A stretch of 26,829 nucleotides of DNA. Source: JADLFV01 sp964471555. Lineage in GTDB: Bacteria > Planctomycetota > Phycisphaerae > Phycisphaerales > Phycisphaeraceae. Below are positions 1-7,561 of the stretch, piece after piece. The position numbers were made by a program, and so were the translations under genes. Each line of letters begins with the position of its first letter. Position 1 is the stretch's first letter. The stretch lies in NCBI GenBank assembly GCA_964471555.1, contig CAYYGM010000056.1, positions 1 to 26,829 on the forward strand. The letters run 5' to 3'. Below the pieces are notes generated by a model. The model was not told the origin of the DNA and made no database searches. It was given only the letters and a program-made list of their open reading frames with translations.

Positions 1-77
1 GCATTACAAACCTCAGGCACTGACACGACCGACCCCATGTCGATCGTGAACTCCTAAGTCTAAGCAAAACCTATATC

Positions 78-107
78 TTGTCAAGAATATGCACCCCGGC
101 ATATCAT
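78..107 (+). promoter_or_regulatory. Sigma-70-like promoter, probably leaderless
   Basis: TTGTCA (78-83) and TATCAT (102-107) are separated by 18 nt, a good match to a housekeeping promoter. The -10 box ends 8 nt before the ATG at 116, so transcription would start at or within a few bases of that codon. No Shine-Dalgarno sequence precedes the ATG. Function is inferred. Confidence 0.5.
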
Positions 108-115
108 GGGTCGCC

Positions 116-718
116 ATGGCAATCTACCTGGACGATCGTGAGGCGGATCTGGAGGGTCGGACGCTGGGCGAACTGCTCGAGGCGGCCGTCCGCCGGTTGC
201 AAAACGACGGCCGGATGGTCGTGGAGGTGCAGTTGGACGGCCGAACCCTCACCGGCGACGCCCTGACCGAGCAGGCGGCCCTGACCGTCAACCCGGAACA
301 GGAGCTGCGCCTGGTCTCGGCCGCCCCCGGCCTGGTGGCACGTCAGGCCCTGGAGCAGGTGCGGCAGGACTTGCTCGAGCAGCAGCCGGTGCTCAGCGAT
401 GCGGCCGGCAAACTCCAGCAGGACCAGGCAGGGGCTGCGTTCACCCTGCTGGGCCGGATCAACGACGTCTGGCTGACCACGCTGCAGACCATTGAGCAGG
501 CTGCGCGACTGCTGGAAGTGAACCTGGCGGAGTTGCAAGTGAGCGGCCGACAGTTCAGTGATTGCACCAACGACCTGTTCGCCGCCCTGCAGGAGCTTCG
601 CCGGCAGGTGCAGGACCAGGACACCTCGGCCCTGGCTGACGCCCTGGAGCACGAGTGGCCGGGCCTGATCGAACAGTGGGACGCGGTGATCGGTAAGCTG
701 GTGGATGCGACCCGTTGA
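116..718 (+). CDS. Conserved-looking soluble protein of unknown function
   Basis: This encodes about 200 residues with no signal peptide or membrane segment. I do not recognise the family. The N-terminal 60 residues (MAIYLDDREADLEG onward) look like a small alpha/beta domain resembling a regulatory or sensor module. The rest is rich in Glu, Gln, Leu and Ala and predicted largely helical, possibly coiled-coil. An in-frame ATG at 89 would add nine residues, but ATG 116 is preferred because a promoter-like -10 box ends 8 nt before it and the -35/-10 pair would otherwise overlap the coding region. It lies about 90 bp upstream of nuoC on the same strand, but nothing ties it to respiration. It is a real gene by codon pattern and length; its function is unknown. 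Confidence 0.7.
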   Translation: MAIYLDDREADLEGRTLGELLEAAVRRLQNDGRMVVEVQLDGRTLTGDALTEQAALTVNPEQELRLVSAAPGLVARQALEQVRQDLLEQQPVLSDAAGKLQQDQAGAAFTLLGRINDVWLTTLQTIEQAARLLEVNLAELQVSGRQFSDCTNDLFAALQELRRQVQDQDTSALADALEHEWPGLIEQWDAVIGKLVDATR

Positions 719-808
719 CCACCAAAGGCACCCGGCCGAGATGGCCGTTTAATATGATTCGCAGCGAACCCGGCCAGAATGGTCGGGCTATATGGAATAA
801 CGCACAAC

Positions 809-1363
809 ATGAATCAGACCAATCTCGATCATCCCACGCTGCCGCTGGTCAAGGCGCAGTTTCCCGACCGCAAGCTGCTGGCTGCTGAGTTCCGTGGTGA
901 AACCACGCTGGTGGTTGAGCCCGGCGATCTGCACGATGTGCTGCACTTCCTGCGCGATGATCACGCCTGCAACTACAACTTCCTCAGCGACGTGATCGGC
1001 ATCGACTACCTGAACTATCCTTCGCCGGTGCCCGGGCGCTTTGCGGTGGTGTACGCCCTGGAAAGTCATGCTCACAACCAGCGGCTGTTCGTGAAGGTGC
1101 ATGTGGAACCCTCGGCCGACACCACGGGCATCGAAGTGGACCCGGCGTTGGAACTGCCCAGCGCCTGCGATTTGTGGCCCGGCGCCGAATGGCCGGAACG
1201 CGAGGTGTTCGACATGTTCGGCATTCGCTTCACGGACCATCCGGACCTGCGGCGAATCCTGCTGTGGGAGAAATATCCAGCCCACCCGCTGCGCAAGGAC
1301 TACCCGGTCATCGGCCGCGGCGAGCGCGAACACTACGCGGTGATCGGCCGCGACAGCGCGTAA
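809..1363 (+). CDS. nuoC: NADH-quinone oxidoreductase subunit C (30 kDa subunit)
   Basis: The 184-residue product matches the 30 kDa subunit of complex I, part of the peripheral arm that carries electrons from NADH to quinone at the cytoplasmic face of the membrane. The C-terminal half holds the family signature: WPEREVFDMFGIRF, then HPDLRRILL and HPLRKDYP. A conserved FLSDVIGIDYLNYP segment sits near residue 60. ATG 809 is favoured over the in-frame ATG at 779 because the extension (MVGLYGITHN) is unlike the family, and a weak GGA lies about 12 nt before 809. The gene is solitary: neither neighbour is another nuo gene, whereas nuoC usually sits between nuoB and nuoD. It could serve a complex I encoded elsewhere or a related hydrogenase-type complex. 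It ends just before a palindrome shared with the convergent gene. Confidence 0.92.
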   Translation: MNQTNLDHPTLPLVKAQFPDRKLLAAEFRGETTLVVEPGDLHDVLHFLRDDHACNYNFLSDVIGIDYLNYPSPVPGRFAVVYALESHAHNQRLFVKVHVEPSADTTGIEVDPALELPSACDLWPGAEWPEREVFDMFGIRFTDHPDLRRILLWEKYPAHPLRKDYPVIGRGEREHYAVIGRDSA

Positions 1364-1368
1364 TCTTC

Positions 1369-1420
1369 GTTTAGCGGGCGAGCTTGCTCGACCGAGGCGG
1401 AGCAAGCTCCGCCGCTAAAC
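1369..1420. repeat. Imperfect palindrome between convergent genes
   Basis: The arms begin GTTTAGCGG and end CCGCTAAAC and contain GAGCTTGCTC paired with GAGCAAGCTC. The structure starts 5 nt after the nuoC stop and contains the TAG stop codon (1415-1417) of the opposing gene. It could fold as a hairpin on either strand and act as a bidirectional transcription end, but no T-run follows it. It may be one copy of a dispersed genomic palindrome; that cannot be tested in one window. Confidence 0.75.
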
Positions 1421-2437
1421 AATGATCTTGTGGCCGCACTCGGGGCATTCGCTGCGCCCGGCCAGAATGGTGCCGCGCAGGTCGTAGCCGCAGTCGGTGC
1501 AGGCCGCGGGCGTTTGCAGTTTCACCTGCTGGTAGGCGGGCCACTGCTGCAGCAAGCGGGCGCGGACGCCGAAGGACCACAGCAGTACGAAAGTGCCGAG
1601 CAGGCCGGCGGTGTAGGTGCCCTGGTACGCATCTTCCGCTTCACCCAGCAGCGTTTGTAGCACGGCCCAGCCCAGCAGCAACAGCGCGGCCAACACGAAA
1701 CACCGGCTCAGGCGTTCGATCTTCCAGTAACATTCTTCGTCCCGCTGCCGCATGAGCGTCATCAGCAACAGTGCGATCAGAAAGCTGACGCCCAGCAGGC
1801 TCGGCCCCAACCATCCCAACTGCGGCACCTGGTAGTACTGCCAGCGCACGTTGGATAACTGCGGCTGACTGTAAACCGGGTGCGGCAACAGGCGATAGAT
1901 CACGTACCAGAGATTCAACACATCGAGCAGCAGCCAGCAGGCGGCGGTGGCGAGCATGCCAGCCATCAGGGCGGCAATTGTCTGCTGCACGCTGGTCAAT
2001 GGGCGATGCTCCGCCAGACGGGCAAGTGTTGGGCGATTGAACGTGAACGCACCCAGACACAGCACGAACAGCAGGGCTGTGAACAACGTCACCGTCGTCA
2101 ACAGTATTTCGATGTGCCAGTAGCCGTATTGGCCGCGGGACAGATCGATGCCGAAGATGCCGTTGACGCCGGTCCAGGGCACAGCTTGGGTGAGGGCGGA
2201 CGGCAGGGATGGATGTTGCTGGAGCAGGCAACTGAGCAGATACGACGGCCGAACCGCCTCGCCGATCTTCAACTTCCACGGCAGCAGCGGCAGAATCAGC
2301 TCCCACAGCGTCAGCGCCATCAGCAGCCACCACAGCAGCAGCCACAATCGACGCGCCCGACCGGTTGCAGGATGGATCGTGGCCATGGGGCGTCTGCGAC
2401 AGCCAGTCTGGAGCGATTCAAGCGCGGTGGAATCCAC
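1415..2437 (-). CDS. Polytopic membrane protein with C-terminal zinc ribbon
   Basis: The 340-residue protein has about six hydrophobic segments (near residues 30-52, 110-135, 155-180, 215-235, 250-265 and 275-295 in the long form) and a cytoplasmic-type tail with a four-cysteine zinc ribbon, CTDCGYDLRG then CPECGHKI. That ribbon is a recurrent planctomycete tail motif whose function is not established. The GTG start at 2437 is supported by a -10-like TATCAT ending 5 nt before it. An ATG at 2386 (MATIHPATGR) would remove 17 residues and is a realistic alternative. It is convergent with nuoC and divergent from the ion transporter. The specific function is unknown; a membrane-associated sensor or assembly factor is possible but not shown. 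Confidence 0.8.
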   Translation of the reverse strand: MDSTALESLQTGCRRRPMATIHPATGRARRLWLLLWWLLMALTLWELILPLLPWKLKIGEAVRPSYLLSCLLQQHPSLPSALTQAVPWTGVNGIFGIDLSRGQYGYWHIEILLTTVTLFTALLFVLCLGAFTFNRPTLARLAEHRPLTSVQQTIAALMAGMLATAACWLLLDVLNLWYVIYRLLPHPVYSQPQLSNVRWQYYQVPQLGWLGPSLLGVSFLIALLLMTLMRQRDEECYWKIERLSRCFVLAALLLLGWAVLQTLLGEAEDAYQGTYTAGLLGTFVLLWSFGVRARLLQQWPAYQQVKLQTPAACTDCGYDLRGTILAGRSECPECGHKIIV

Positions 2438-2442
2438 AAAGC

Positions 2443-2448
2443 ATGATA
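2443..2448 (-). promoter_or_regulatory. -10-like box next to a GTG start
   Basis: TATCAT on the minus strand ends 5 nt before the GTG at 2437, and no Shine-Dalgarno sequence lies in between. No good -35 box was seen. It fits the leaderless layout found at other genes in this window. Confidence 0.35.
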
Positions 2449-2457
2449 GGCCAGACG

Positions 2458-2505
2458 ATTATCGGCATATCAGTTTGCAGCGGTCGCGGGCATCCAGCCG
2501 ATAAT
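2458..2505 (+). promoter_or_regulatory. Putative promoter and operator of the ion transporter gene
   Basis: TTGCAG (2475-2480) and GATAAT (2500-2505) form a weak promoter with a long 19-nt spacer. An 8-bp inverted repeat, ATTATCGG (2458-2465) and CCGATAAT (2498-2505), overlaps the -10 box, as a repressor site or looped structure might. The assignment is tentative; both could be chance. Confidence 0.3.
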
Positions 2506-2552
2506 GGCCCTGCTGCGACCCGCTTCGCAACGGGGGTAATCGGAGTCCAAAC

Positions 2553-4331
2553 ATGAAACGTCTGACTGTGCTGGGTGCTCTTCTTCTGACAGTGCTGATG
2601 TGGACGCTGACGCCCACGGTGGCGGCCGAGGAACCGGCTGCGCCCGCGGTGACGGCGGCGGTTGAACAGACCGCAACCGAAGTGGCGCAAGAAACTGAGA
2701 CGACCGCTGCTGAAGCAGCGTCTGCCGCGCCCGTACAGGAGGCGACGACCGAAGCACACGAAGCAGCGGAGGCTGTCGCGGTTGAGCACGGGGAGCAGCA
2801 GGCTGCCGAGCACGGCGGTGAAGGACATCACAAGTTCTCGCCGAACCCGGCATGGATTCTGCCGTTCATCATCGTACTGGGCTGCATCGCGTTGTTTCCG
2901 CTGTTTGCTGCGCACTGGTGGGAGCACAAGTATCCCTACGTGGCGGCGGCCCTGTTCGCGGTGGGTCTGCTCTACTACGCGGCGGTGCGGCGGGACATGC
3001 ACCCCTGGCTGCACGAGATGCGCGAGTATGTCAGCTTCATCGCCCTGCTGTTCGCCCTGTTCGTGGTCAGCGGCGGCATCGTGATCCACGTCTCGCGCAA
3101 GGCGACGCCGGCCGCCAACGTGCTGCTGCTGCTGACCGGGGCGGTGATCGCCAACATCTTCGGCACCACCGGCGCGGCCATGCTGCTGATCCGGCCCTAC
3201 ATCCGCATCAACCGCAAACACATCAAGCCCTACCACATCATCTTCTTCATCTTCATCGTGGCCAACGTGGGCGGGTGTTTGACGCCGGTGGGTGATCCGC
3301 CGCTGTTTCTGGGTTATTTGAAGGGTGTGCCCTTCTGGTGGGTGCTGGAGTTCTGCTGGCAGCCGTGGTTAGTGGCCACGATGATGCTGCTGGGCATCTA
3401 CTTCATCATCGACAAGATCGACCACTCCAAGGAAGAGCGTCACGACTGGGGCGAACACGACACCGGCCCGGCTGTGCGTATCAACGGCATCTATAACATC
3501 CTGCTGATCCTGATCGTGATCGTGGCGGTGTTCCAGCAGAGCATCTTCGACGGCCTCGGCGAACTGATGGCGGGCCCGAGCCTCAAGGCACTGATCGGCG
3601 TGGTGTTCAGCCGCGAGGTGCTGATGGTGGCCACCGCTCTGTTCAGCTACAAGGTGACGCAGAAAGGCATCCACGAAGTCAACGAGTTCACCTTCGCCCC
3701 CATCCGCGAGGTGGCGATTCTCTTCCTGGCCATCTTCTCGACCATGGTGCCTGCGTTGGAGTACCTGGACGCCAACGCTGAGAGCATGCCCATCAAGACG
3801 CCCGGCAACTTCTATTTCGCCACCGGCACACTCTCCAGCGTGCTGGACAACGCGCCGACGTACCTGACGTTTCTGCAGACGCGACTGGGCGAAATCCCGC
3901 AGGCTCAGGTGGACGCGGCGGCAGCGGTGCTGAAGGAAGCGTACGCGGCGTATGAGTCAGATCCTTCGCGCCCGTTCGCTGCATTTGTACCGCGGATCGA
4001 GGACCAACAGGTGCTGCATGCGGTGGAGACAGCAATCCATTATCACCAGCCTGACATCGTCGCCGGCAAGGGCCACCTGGAGGACGCGGAGCTGAAGCTG
4101 TGCTTCCTGACCGGCGTGCAGGAGATGAATGCGTTCCTGATCGCCATCTCCATCGGCGCGGTGTTCTTCGGAGCGATGACCTACATCGGCAACGCGCCCA
4201 ACTTCATGGTCAAGTCGATCGCCGAGTCCTCGGGCATCAAGATGCCGACGTTCCTGGGCTACGTGTTCCGCTATTCGATCCCGATGCTGCTGCCGGTGCT
4301 GATCGCGGTGTGGGCGATCTTCCTGTTGTAG
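2553..4331 (+). CDS. Putative Na+/H+ antiporter or citrate-type ion transporter (ion transporter superfamily)
   Basis: The 592-residue protein has an N-terminal signal peptide or first membrane helix (residues 5-24, possible cleavage near TVAA), then a low-complexity Ala/Glu/His-rich stretch to about residue 95, then roughly ten membrane helices. Two inverted-repeat pore motifs of the ion transporter (IT/NhaD-ArsB) superfamily are visible: NIFGTTGAAM (201-210) with LTPVGDPPLF (243-252), and SSVLDNAPTYLTF (428-440) with TYIGNAPNF (543-551). The sequence most resembles the putative citrate transport/NhaD-like group often annotated as sodium:proton antiporter. A hydrophilic insert of about 70 residues (450-520) follows the second motif. 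The start is fixed by GGAG (2542-2545) 7 nt before the ATG. The substrate (Na+/H+, dicarboxylate or another anion) cannot be decided from sequence. Confidence 0.82.
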   Translation: MKRLTVLGALLLTVLMWTLTPTVAAEEPAAPAVTAAVEQTATEVAQETETTAAEAASAAPVQEATTEAHEAAEAVAVEHGEQQAAEHGGEGHHKFSPNPAWILPFIIVLGCIALFPLFAAHWWEHKYPYVAAALFAVGLLYYAAVRRDMHPWLHEMREYVSFIALLFALFVVSGGIVIHVSRKATPAANVLLLLTGAVIANIFGTTGAAMLLIRPYIRINRKHIKPYHIIFFIFIVANVGGCLTPVGDPPLFLGYLKGVPFWWVLEFCWQPWLVATMMLLGIYFIIDKIDHSKEERHDWGEHDTGPAVRINGIYNILLILIVIVAVFQQSIFDGLGELMAGPSLKALIGVVFSREVLMVATALFSYKVTQKGIHEVNEFTFAPIREVAILFLAIFSTMVPALEYLDANAESMPIKTPGNFYFATGTLSSVLDNAPTYLTFLQTRLGEIPQAQVDAAAAVLKEAYAAYESDPSRPFAAFVPRIEDQQVLHAVETAIHYHQPDIVAGKGHLEDAELKLCFLTGVQEMNAFLIAISIGAVFFGAMTYIGNAPNFMVKSIAESSGIKMPTFLGYVFRYSIPMLLPVLIAVWAIFLL

Positions 4332-4363
4332 CCGGGCGGTTCGCTGACCGACGTGGAATGCGG

Positions 4364-4369
4364 TAGGCT
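4364..4369 (+). promoter_or_regulatory. Weak -10-like box before the HIT gene
   Basis: TAGGCT ends 8 nt before the ATG at 4378, where no Shine-Dalgarno sequence is present. It is the weakest member of the leaderless-like set. Read-through from the transporter gene 46 bp upstream is equally possible. Confidence 0.2.
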
Positions 4370-4377
4370 AGATCATC

Positions 4378-4896
4378 ATGAGTCGCTCACAGATATGGGC
4401 GCCCTGGCGGATCACGTACATCCAGGGCTTGAGTCAGCCGACGCAGCCGGATGAGGCGGACAGTTGTTTTCTGTGCGCCGCGGCCGCAGCTCAGGATCCG
4501 CTGACGCGCCGCCAGCGCCTGGTGCTGATGCAGGACGAGCGCGGCATGATGATGCTCAACCGCTATCCGTACACCAACGGCCACCTGCTGATCGCGCCGG
4601 CATCACACCTGGCGGACCTGTCGGATCTGAGCATCGAACAGCGCAACGGCATGATGGAGTTGGCGGAGCTGGGCTGCCGCCTGCTGCGCAAGGCGATGGT
4701 GCCGCAGGGCCTGAACGTGGGCGTGAACCTGGGTCGCTGTGCGGGGGCTGGTCTGCCGGGACACGTACACATGCACGTGGTGCCGCGCTGGAGCGGTGAC
4801 GTCAATTTCATGGACAGCGTCGGCAATGTGCGCGTCATTCCCCAGGCGCTGGAAGACACGCTGCAACTGCTGACCGACACGCTGGCGAAACTGTGA
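4378..4896 (+). CDS. HIT-family nucleotide phosphorylase/hydrolase
   Basis: The 172-residue protein carries the histidine triad HVHMHVV (129-135, catalytic His at 131 or 133) within GLPGHVHMHVVPRW, plus the upstream NRYPYTNGHLLIAP strand typical of HIT proteins. The N-terminus, RSQIWAPWRITYI, and a CFLC pair (30-33) resemble the diadenosine tetraphosphate phosphorylase branch of the family, which splits Ap4A into ADP and ATP. Related HIT enzymes hydrolyse adenosine phosphoramidates, so the substrate is an inference. It lies 46 bp after the transporter gene on the same strand. The ATG has no clear ribosome binding site; translation may be coupled or leaderless. Confidence 0.88.
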   Translation: MSRSQIWAPWRITYIQGLSQPTQPDEADSCFLCAAAAAQDPLTRRQRLVLMQDERGMMMLNRYPYTNGHLLIAPASHLADLSDLSIEQRNGMMELAELGCRLLRKAMVPQGLNVGVNLGRCAGAGLPGHVHMHVVPRWSGDVNFMDSVGNVRVIPQALEDTLQLLTDTLAKL

Positions 4897-5211
4897 GCAT
4901 GGATCAGGGGAGGAAGGGTTCCGTCACGCTGTCTGTGATTGCGCGGTGCTGCACGTCATCGATGGACGATTTCGCGAAGCCGCAAGCGGCGAGACACACA
5001 TCGTGATTGAGCGATCTTCATGGTACATTTTCGCTCAAGGTCCGAAAAAAATAAACCTCACTTGCACTTGGGGCCGATAGCAACGATACGCTGGTTCCGT
5101 AAAATCGTGGCGATCGTGTTCATTTTTGCCGCGTTCGTTTTTGCCGGAGCCGTCAGATCATTGACAGAGGAGCACAAGCACCACCATTCAAGCCACGGCA
5201 AGGAGATGCTC
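4897..5211. other. Intergenic region before the sigma-4 gene
   Basis: No separate gene is supported here. It contains an 8-bp inverted repeat, TTGAGCGA (5007-5014) and TCGCTCAA (5031-5038), with a TGGTACATT (5021-5029) between the arms that could be an extended -10 box. From 5020 the frame of the next gene is open and would encode a hydrophobic segment. I treat it as leader or chance coding because a strong ribosome binding site lies further downstream. Confidence 0.5.
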
Positions 5212-5469
5212 ATGATCGCTGCCTCGTATTCCGTGATGGACCGCCCTGCGGCCAGCAAGACATTGCAGCGGTCCACGGTCAGCCGTGAGCAGTTGCGTGA
5301 TCGTGTAATGAGCGAGTTATCCCGCCTGGACCGGTTGATCATCGTGCTGCACTACTACGAGCAGTTGAGCACCCGTGAGATGTCGCAGGTGCTGGACATG
5401 CCCGAGCAGCAGATTGAGCATCGGCGCATGGGTCTGGCGGAACGACTGGCTCGAGTGCTGCAAGGTTAA
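5212..5469 (+). CDS. Small stand-alone sigma-70 region 4-like DNA-binding protein
   Basis: The 85-residue product consists almost entirely of a sigma-70 region 4 helix-turn-helix: LSRLDRLIIVLHYYEQLSTREMSQVLDMPEQQIEHRRMGLAERL. The LHYYEQLSTREM stretch and the following recognition helix look like the -35-binding module of FliA-type sigma factors, but regions 1-3 are absent, so it cannot be a complete sigma factor. It may bind DNA or RNA polymerase as a regulator. ATG 5212 is chosen because AAGGAG (5200-5205) sits 6 nt before it. The same frame stays open back to an ATG at 5020. Small proteins of this kind appear to recur in planctomycetes; their role is not established. It is convergent with the kinase gene. 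Confidence 0.75.
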   Translation: MIAASYSVMDRPAASKTLQRSTVSREQLRDRVMSELSRLDRLIIVLHYYEQLSTREMSQVLDMPEQQIEHRRMGLAERLARVLQG

Positions 5470-5543
5470 CGCGATCGCCGATCAGCGTGATAACACCTCA
5501 TTTCACGCCATCGACCGACGTTCAACGCAAAGTTTTATGAGCG

Positions 5544-6416
5544 TCAGATCGCTTCCCGGGCGGGGGCGGTTTCCTGGCTGTCGTCGTTGCCACGGGTCTG
5601 GCGCTCGAGCTGGGCGATGGCCAGGTTAAGACGATCGATCACGGCGTTCATGGTTCGCGGGCGCTCGGGGGGATTGGACTGCACGCACTCCATGACCAGC
5701 CGAGACAGGGCCGGGGGCACCTGGTCGTTGACTTCCGCCGGGGCGGGAAAGCCGTTCTCGGTGCGGAAGGTGATGGTGGTGGGCTTCTTGGGAATAAGCG
5801 TGGGTACGAATTTGCCGGTCAGCAGCCAGTACATGGTGGCGCCGAGGTTGAAGATGTCGGTCTGCGGCGTAATGGGCCCGCGGCGGACCTGCTCGGGGGC
5901 GATGTAGTCGGGCGTGCCCTGGATGCGGGGCTTGACCGTGCCCACGGGGCAGGACTGGCCGAAATCGATGATCTTGATCCGCCCGTCGGCGGTGGTCATG
6001 ATGTTGTTGGGCTTGATGTCGGCATGGACGAACTTCTGCTCGTGCATGGCGGTCAGGCCCAGCGCCACGTCGCGGATGACCCGACACATGCTGAGCATGG
6101 TCTTGGGCTGCTCCTGCTCCAAAGTCTTACCCAAAACTAACTCCATCAACACCAGAACCTCACTGGTGCGGATAAAGTCTCTCTGTTTGATCAGGCGCAG
6201 GCTTTTGCGCAGGGAAGGATGATCAAACTGGCTGGCCACGCGGTGCTCGCCGATGGCCTGGTCGAGGTAGCGCTGGTCGTTGGGGCCGTTGCGGATGACG
6301 CGCTTGAGGGCGAACTGTCCCCCGTCACGGTCACAGACCTGATAGATAGTGCTTCGTGCACCCTGGCCGAGGGTGGCTACTACTTCGAAGCCAGCAATCT
6401 GGAAGGGATCAGCCAT
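5544..6416 (-). CDS. Soluble Hanks-type Ser/Thr protein kinase
   Basis: The 290-residue protein is a complete kinase domain with a short tail and no membrane segment or sensor domain. Visible elements are the glycine loop GQGARS (17-22), ALK with Lys38, the C-helix Glu57, the catalytic loop HADIKPNNIM (131-140; Asp133, Asn138), DFG (151-153), GTPDYIAPEQ (167-176), Asp187 in DIFNLG and Arg252/254. All catalytic residues are present, so it should phosphorylate Ser/Thr in the cytoplasm. Position 132 is Ala instead of the usual Arg, making it a non-RD kinase, which usually does not depend on activation-loop phosphorylation. Substrate unknown. It lies 366 bp downstream of the amidase gene on the same strand. 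Confidence 0.93.
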   Translation of the reverse strand: MADPFQIAGFEVVATLGQGARSTIYQVCDRDGGQFALKRVIRNGPNDQRYLDQAIGEHRVASQFDHPSLRKSLRLIKQRDFIRTSEVLVLMELVLGKTLEQEQPKTMLSMCRVIRDVALGLTAMHEQKFVHADIKPNNIMTTADGRIKIIDFGQSCPVGTVKPRIQGTPDYIAPEQVRRGPITPQTDIFNLGATMYWLLTGKFVPTLIPKKPTTITFRTENGFPAPAEVNDQVPPALSRLVMECVQSNPPERPRTMNAVIDRLNLAIAQLERQTRGNDDSQETAPAREAI

Positions 6417-6782
6417 GAAAACAGGCTGACAGCTTGGTTACGAGTGCCGCCCGGAATGTCGCTGTTATCTCCTACAGCGGTGGTGTCCGGTCTAACCTGC
6501 TGTCAAACACTCCTCAATCGGGATGTCAGCATCGAAAAACGGAATATCGTATGTCTCCAGTGTAACGTGACTTGGCTGTAACCTCAACGGCTACATCGAC
6601 CTCGGAACCTGGCGACTTTCGCCCCGCTGGCACCTTGAATTGACTATCCCCATCGTAGGGCGCACGAATGGGCCAAGGGAAGGGATTGTGCGGGATTCTT
6701 TCTCAAATCCGACTGATTCCCGGTGCGCAGCAATACCACATCCCGGCACCCGCGGCGGTCAACAGGTTAACCGGCTGCAGGA
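6417..6782. other. Intergenic region between amidase and kinase genes
   Basis: This 366-bp stretch has no convincing coding region on either strand. It should hold the promoter and leader of the kinase gene. I saw no clear promoter, riboswitch or terminator; a GTTAACC near 6767 is too short to interpret. Confidence 0.5.
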
Positions 6783-7436
6783 TTATGGGTCGATCTGTTG
6801 ACTGAACAGCGTATAGGGAAAATACGCTGCCGGCTGCGAGGGGTCGGTACCCAGACTCACGTGCACCGCCTCCCGGGGGATGCCGTAGTGCCGCTGCAAC
6901 TGCTTGACCAGCCAGACCAGTTGTCGGGTCTGGGCTTCGGTGAACGGCTTATGCTCAGCGTCGCCGATCACGCAGATGCCGATGGCGTTGCGGTTGTACC
7001 AGTCAGCGCCCTGGCCCTCGACGTAAAAACCGGCAAACTGGCGCTGCCAGCGGAAACCGACGTCGATCTGGCCGTCCTCAGCCAGCGAGCCGTTGTTGAT
7101 CACGAAGTGGTAGCCCAGGCCGCCGCGACCGAGCTGCTCGTGGGCCTGGTGGATGGTATCGGAGGAACCGACGGTTGAGCCGGAGTCGTGGATGACGATG
7201 GCCTGCCAGTGCCAGGGCTGCTGCGTGGTGTCGAACAGCTTGCTGGTACGGTCGGTTTCCTGCTCAATGGCCTGCAGCTTGACACCACTGATGGGCACCT
7301 TCGGGCCGGGCGTGAGCACCAATAGCAAGATGCTGGTCAGTGTCATGCCCACGACCAGGGCGCCCAGCACGGTGATGGTCCGACGATCCGGCACCAACTT
7401 GATCCTGCGATGTGTTGAACGAAGGCCCTTAACCAC
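6783..7436 (-). CDS. Membrane-anchored N-acetylmuramoyl-L-alanine amidase-fold (PGRP-like) protein
   Basis: The 217-residue protein has a short basic N-terminus, one membrane helix (about 21-41) and an extracytoplasmic amidase_2/PGRP domain. Diagnostic pieces are AIVIHDSGS (His83), GLGYHFVINNG (His110 region), AIGICVIGD and the C-terminal VHVSLGTDPSQPAAYFP (His192). In active relatives the last motif is usually His followed eight residues later by Cys, the third zinc ligand; here that position is Ser200. Zinc binding or activity may therefore be altered, or Asp198 may substitute. The expected role is cleaving the amide bond between muramic acid and L-alanine in peptidoglycan. The start is a GTG at 7436, chosen because the next Met (residue 31) would delete the membrane helix. 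Confidence 0.82.
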   Translation of the reverse strand: MVKGLRSTHRRIKLVPDRRTITVLGALVVGMTLTSILLLVLTPGPKVPISGVKLQAIEQETDRTSKLFDTTQQPWHWQAIVIHDSGSTVGSSDTIHQAHEQLGRGGLGYHFVINNGSLAEDGQIDVGFRWQRQFAGFYVEGQGADWYNRNAIGICVIGDAEHKPFTEAQTRQLVWLVKQLQRHYGIPREAVHVSLGTDPSQPAAYFPYTLFSQQIDP

Positions 7437-7561
7437 AACTACGTTTCTCTCTCATCGGTTGCCGAGGCTCGACTCTTTCAAAATTCACCACAAAACGTGT
7501 GATAATTCCGTAGCCGCCAATGTTGATCCGCGGCCTGTGACGTCTGGGCAAGCGGCGCAAC

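Noticed and set aside
1880..2446. 188-codon plus-strand frame over the membrane protein gene
   Set aside because: It is a Gln/Arg/His-rich shadow of a hydrophobic gene, with no motif.
2438..2552. Sodium-type riboswitch upstream of the ion transporter
   Set aside because: Apart from one 8-bp inverted repeat I could not find a conserved multi-stem structure; a covariance model search would be needed to claim it.
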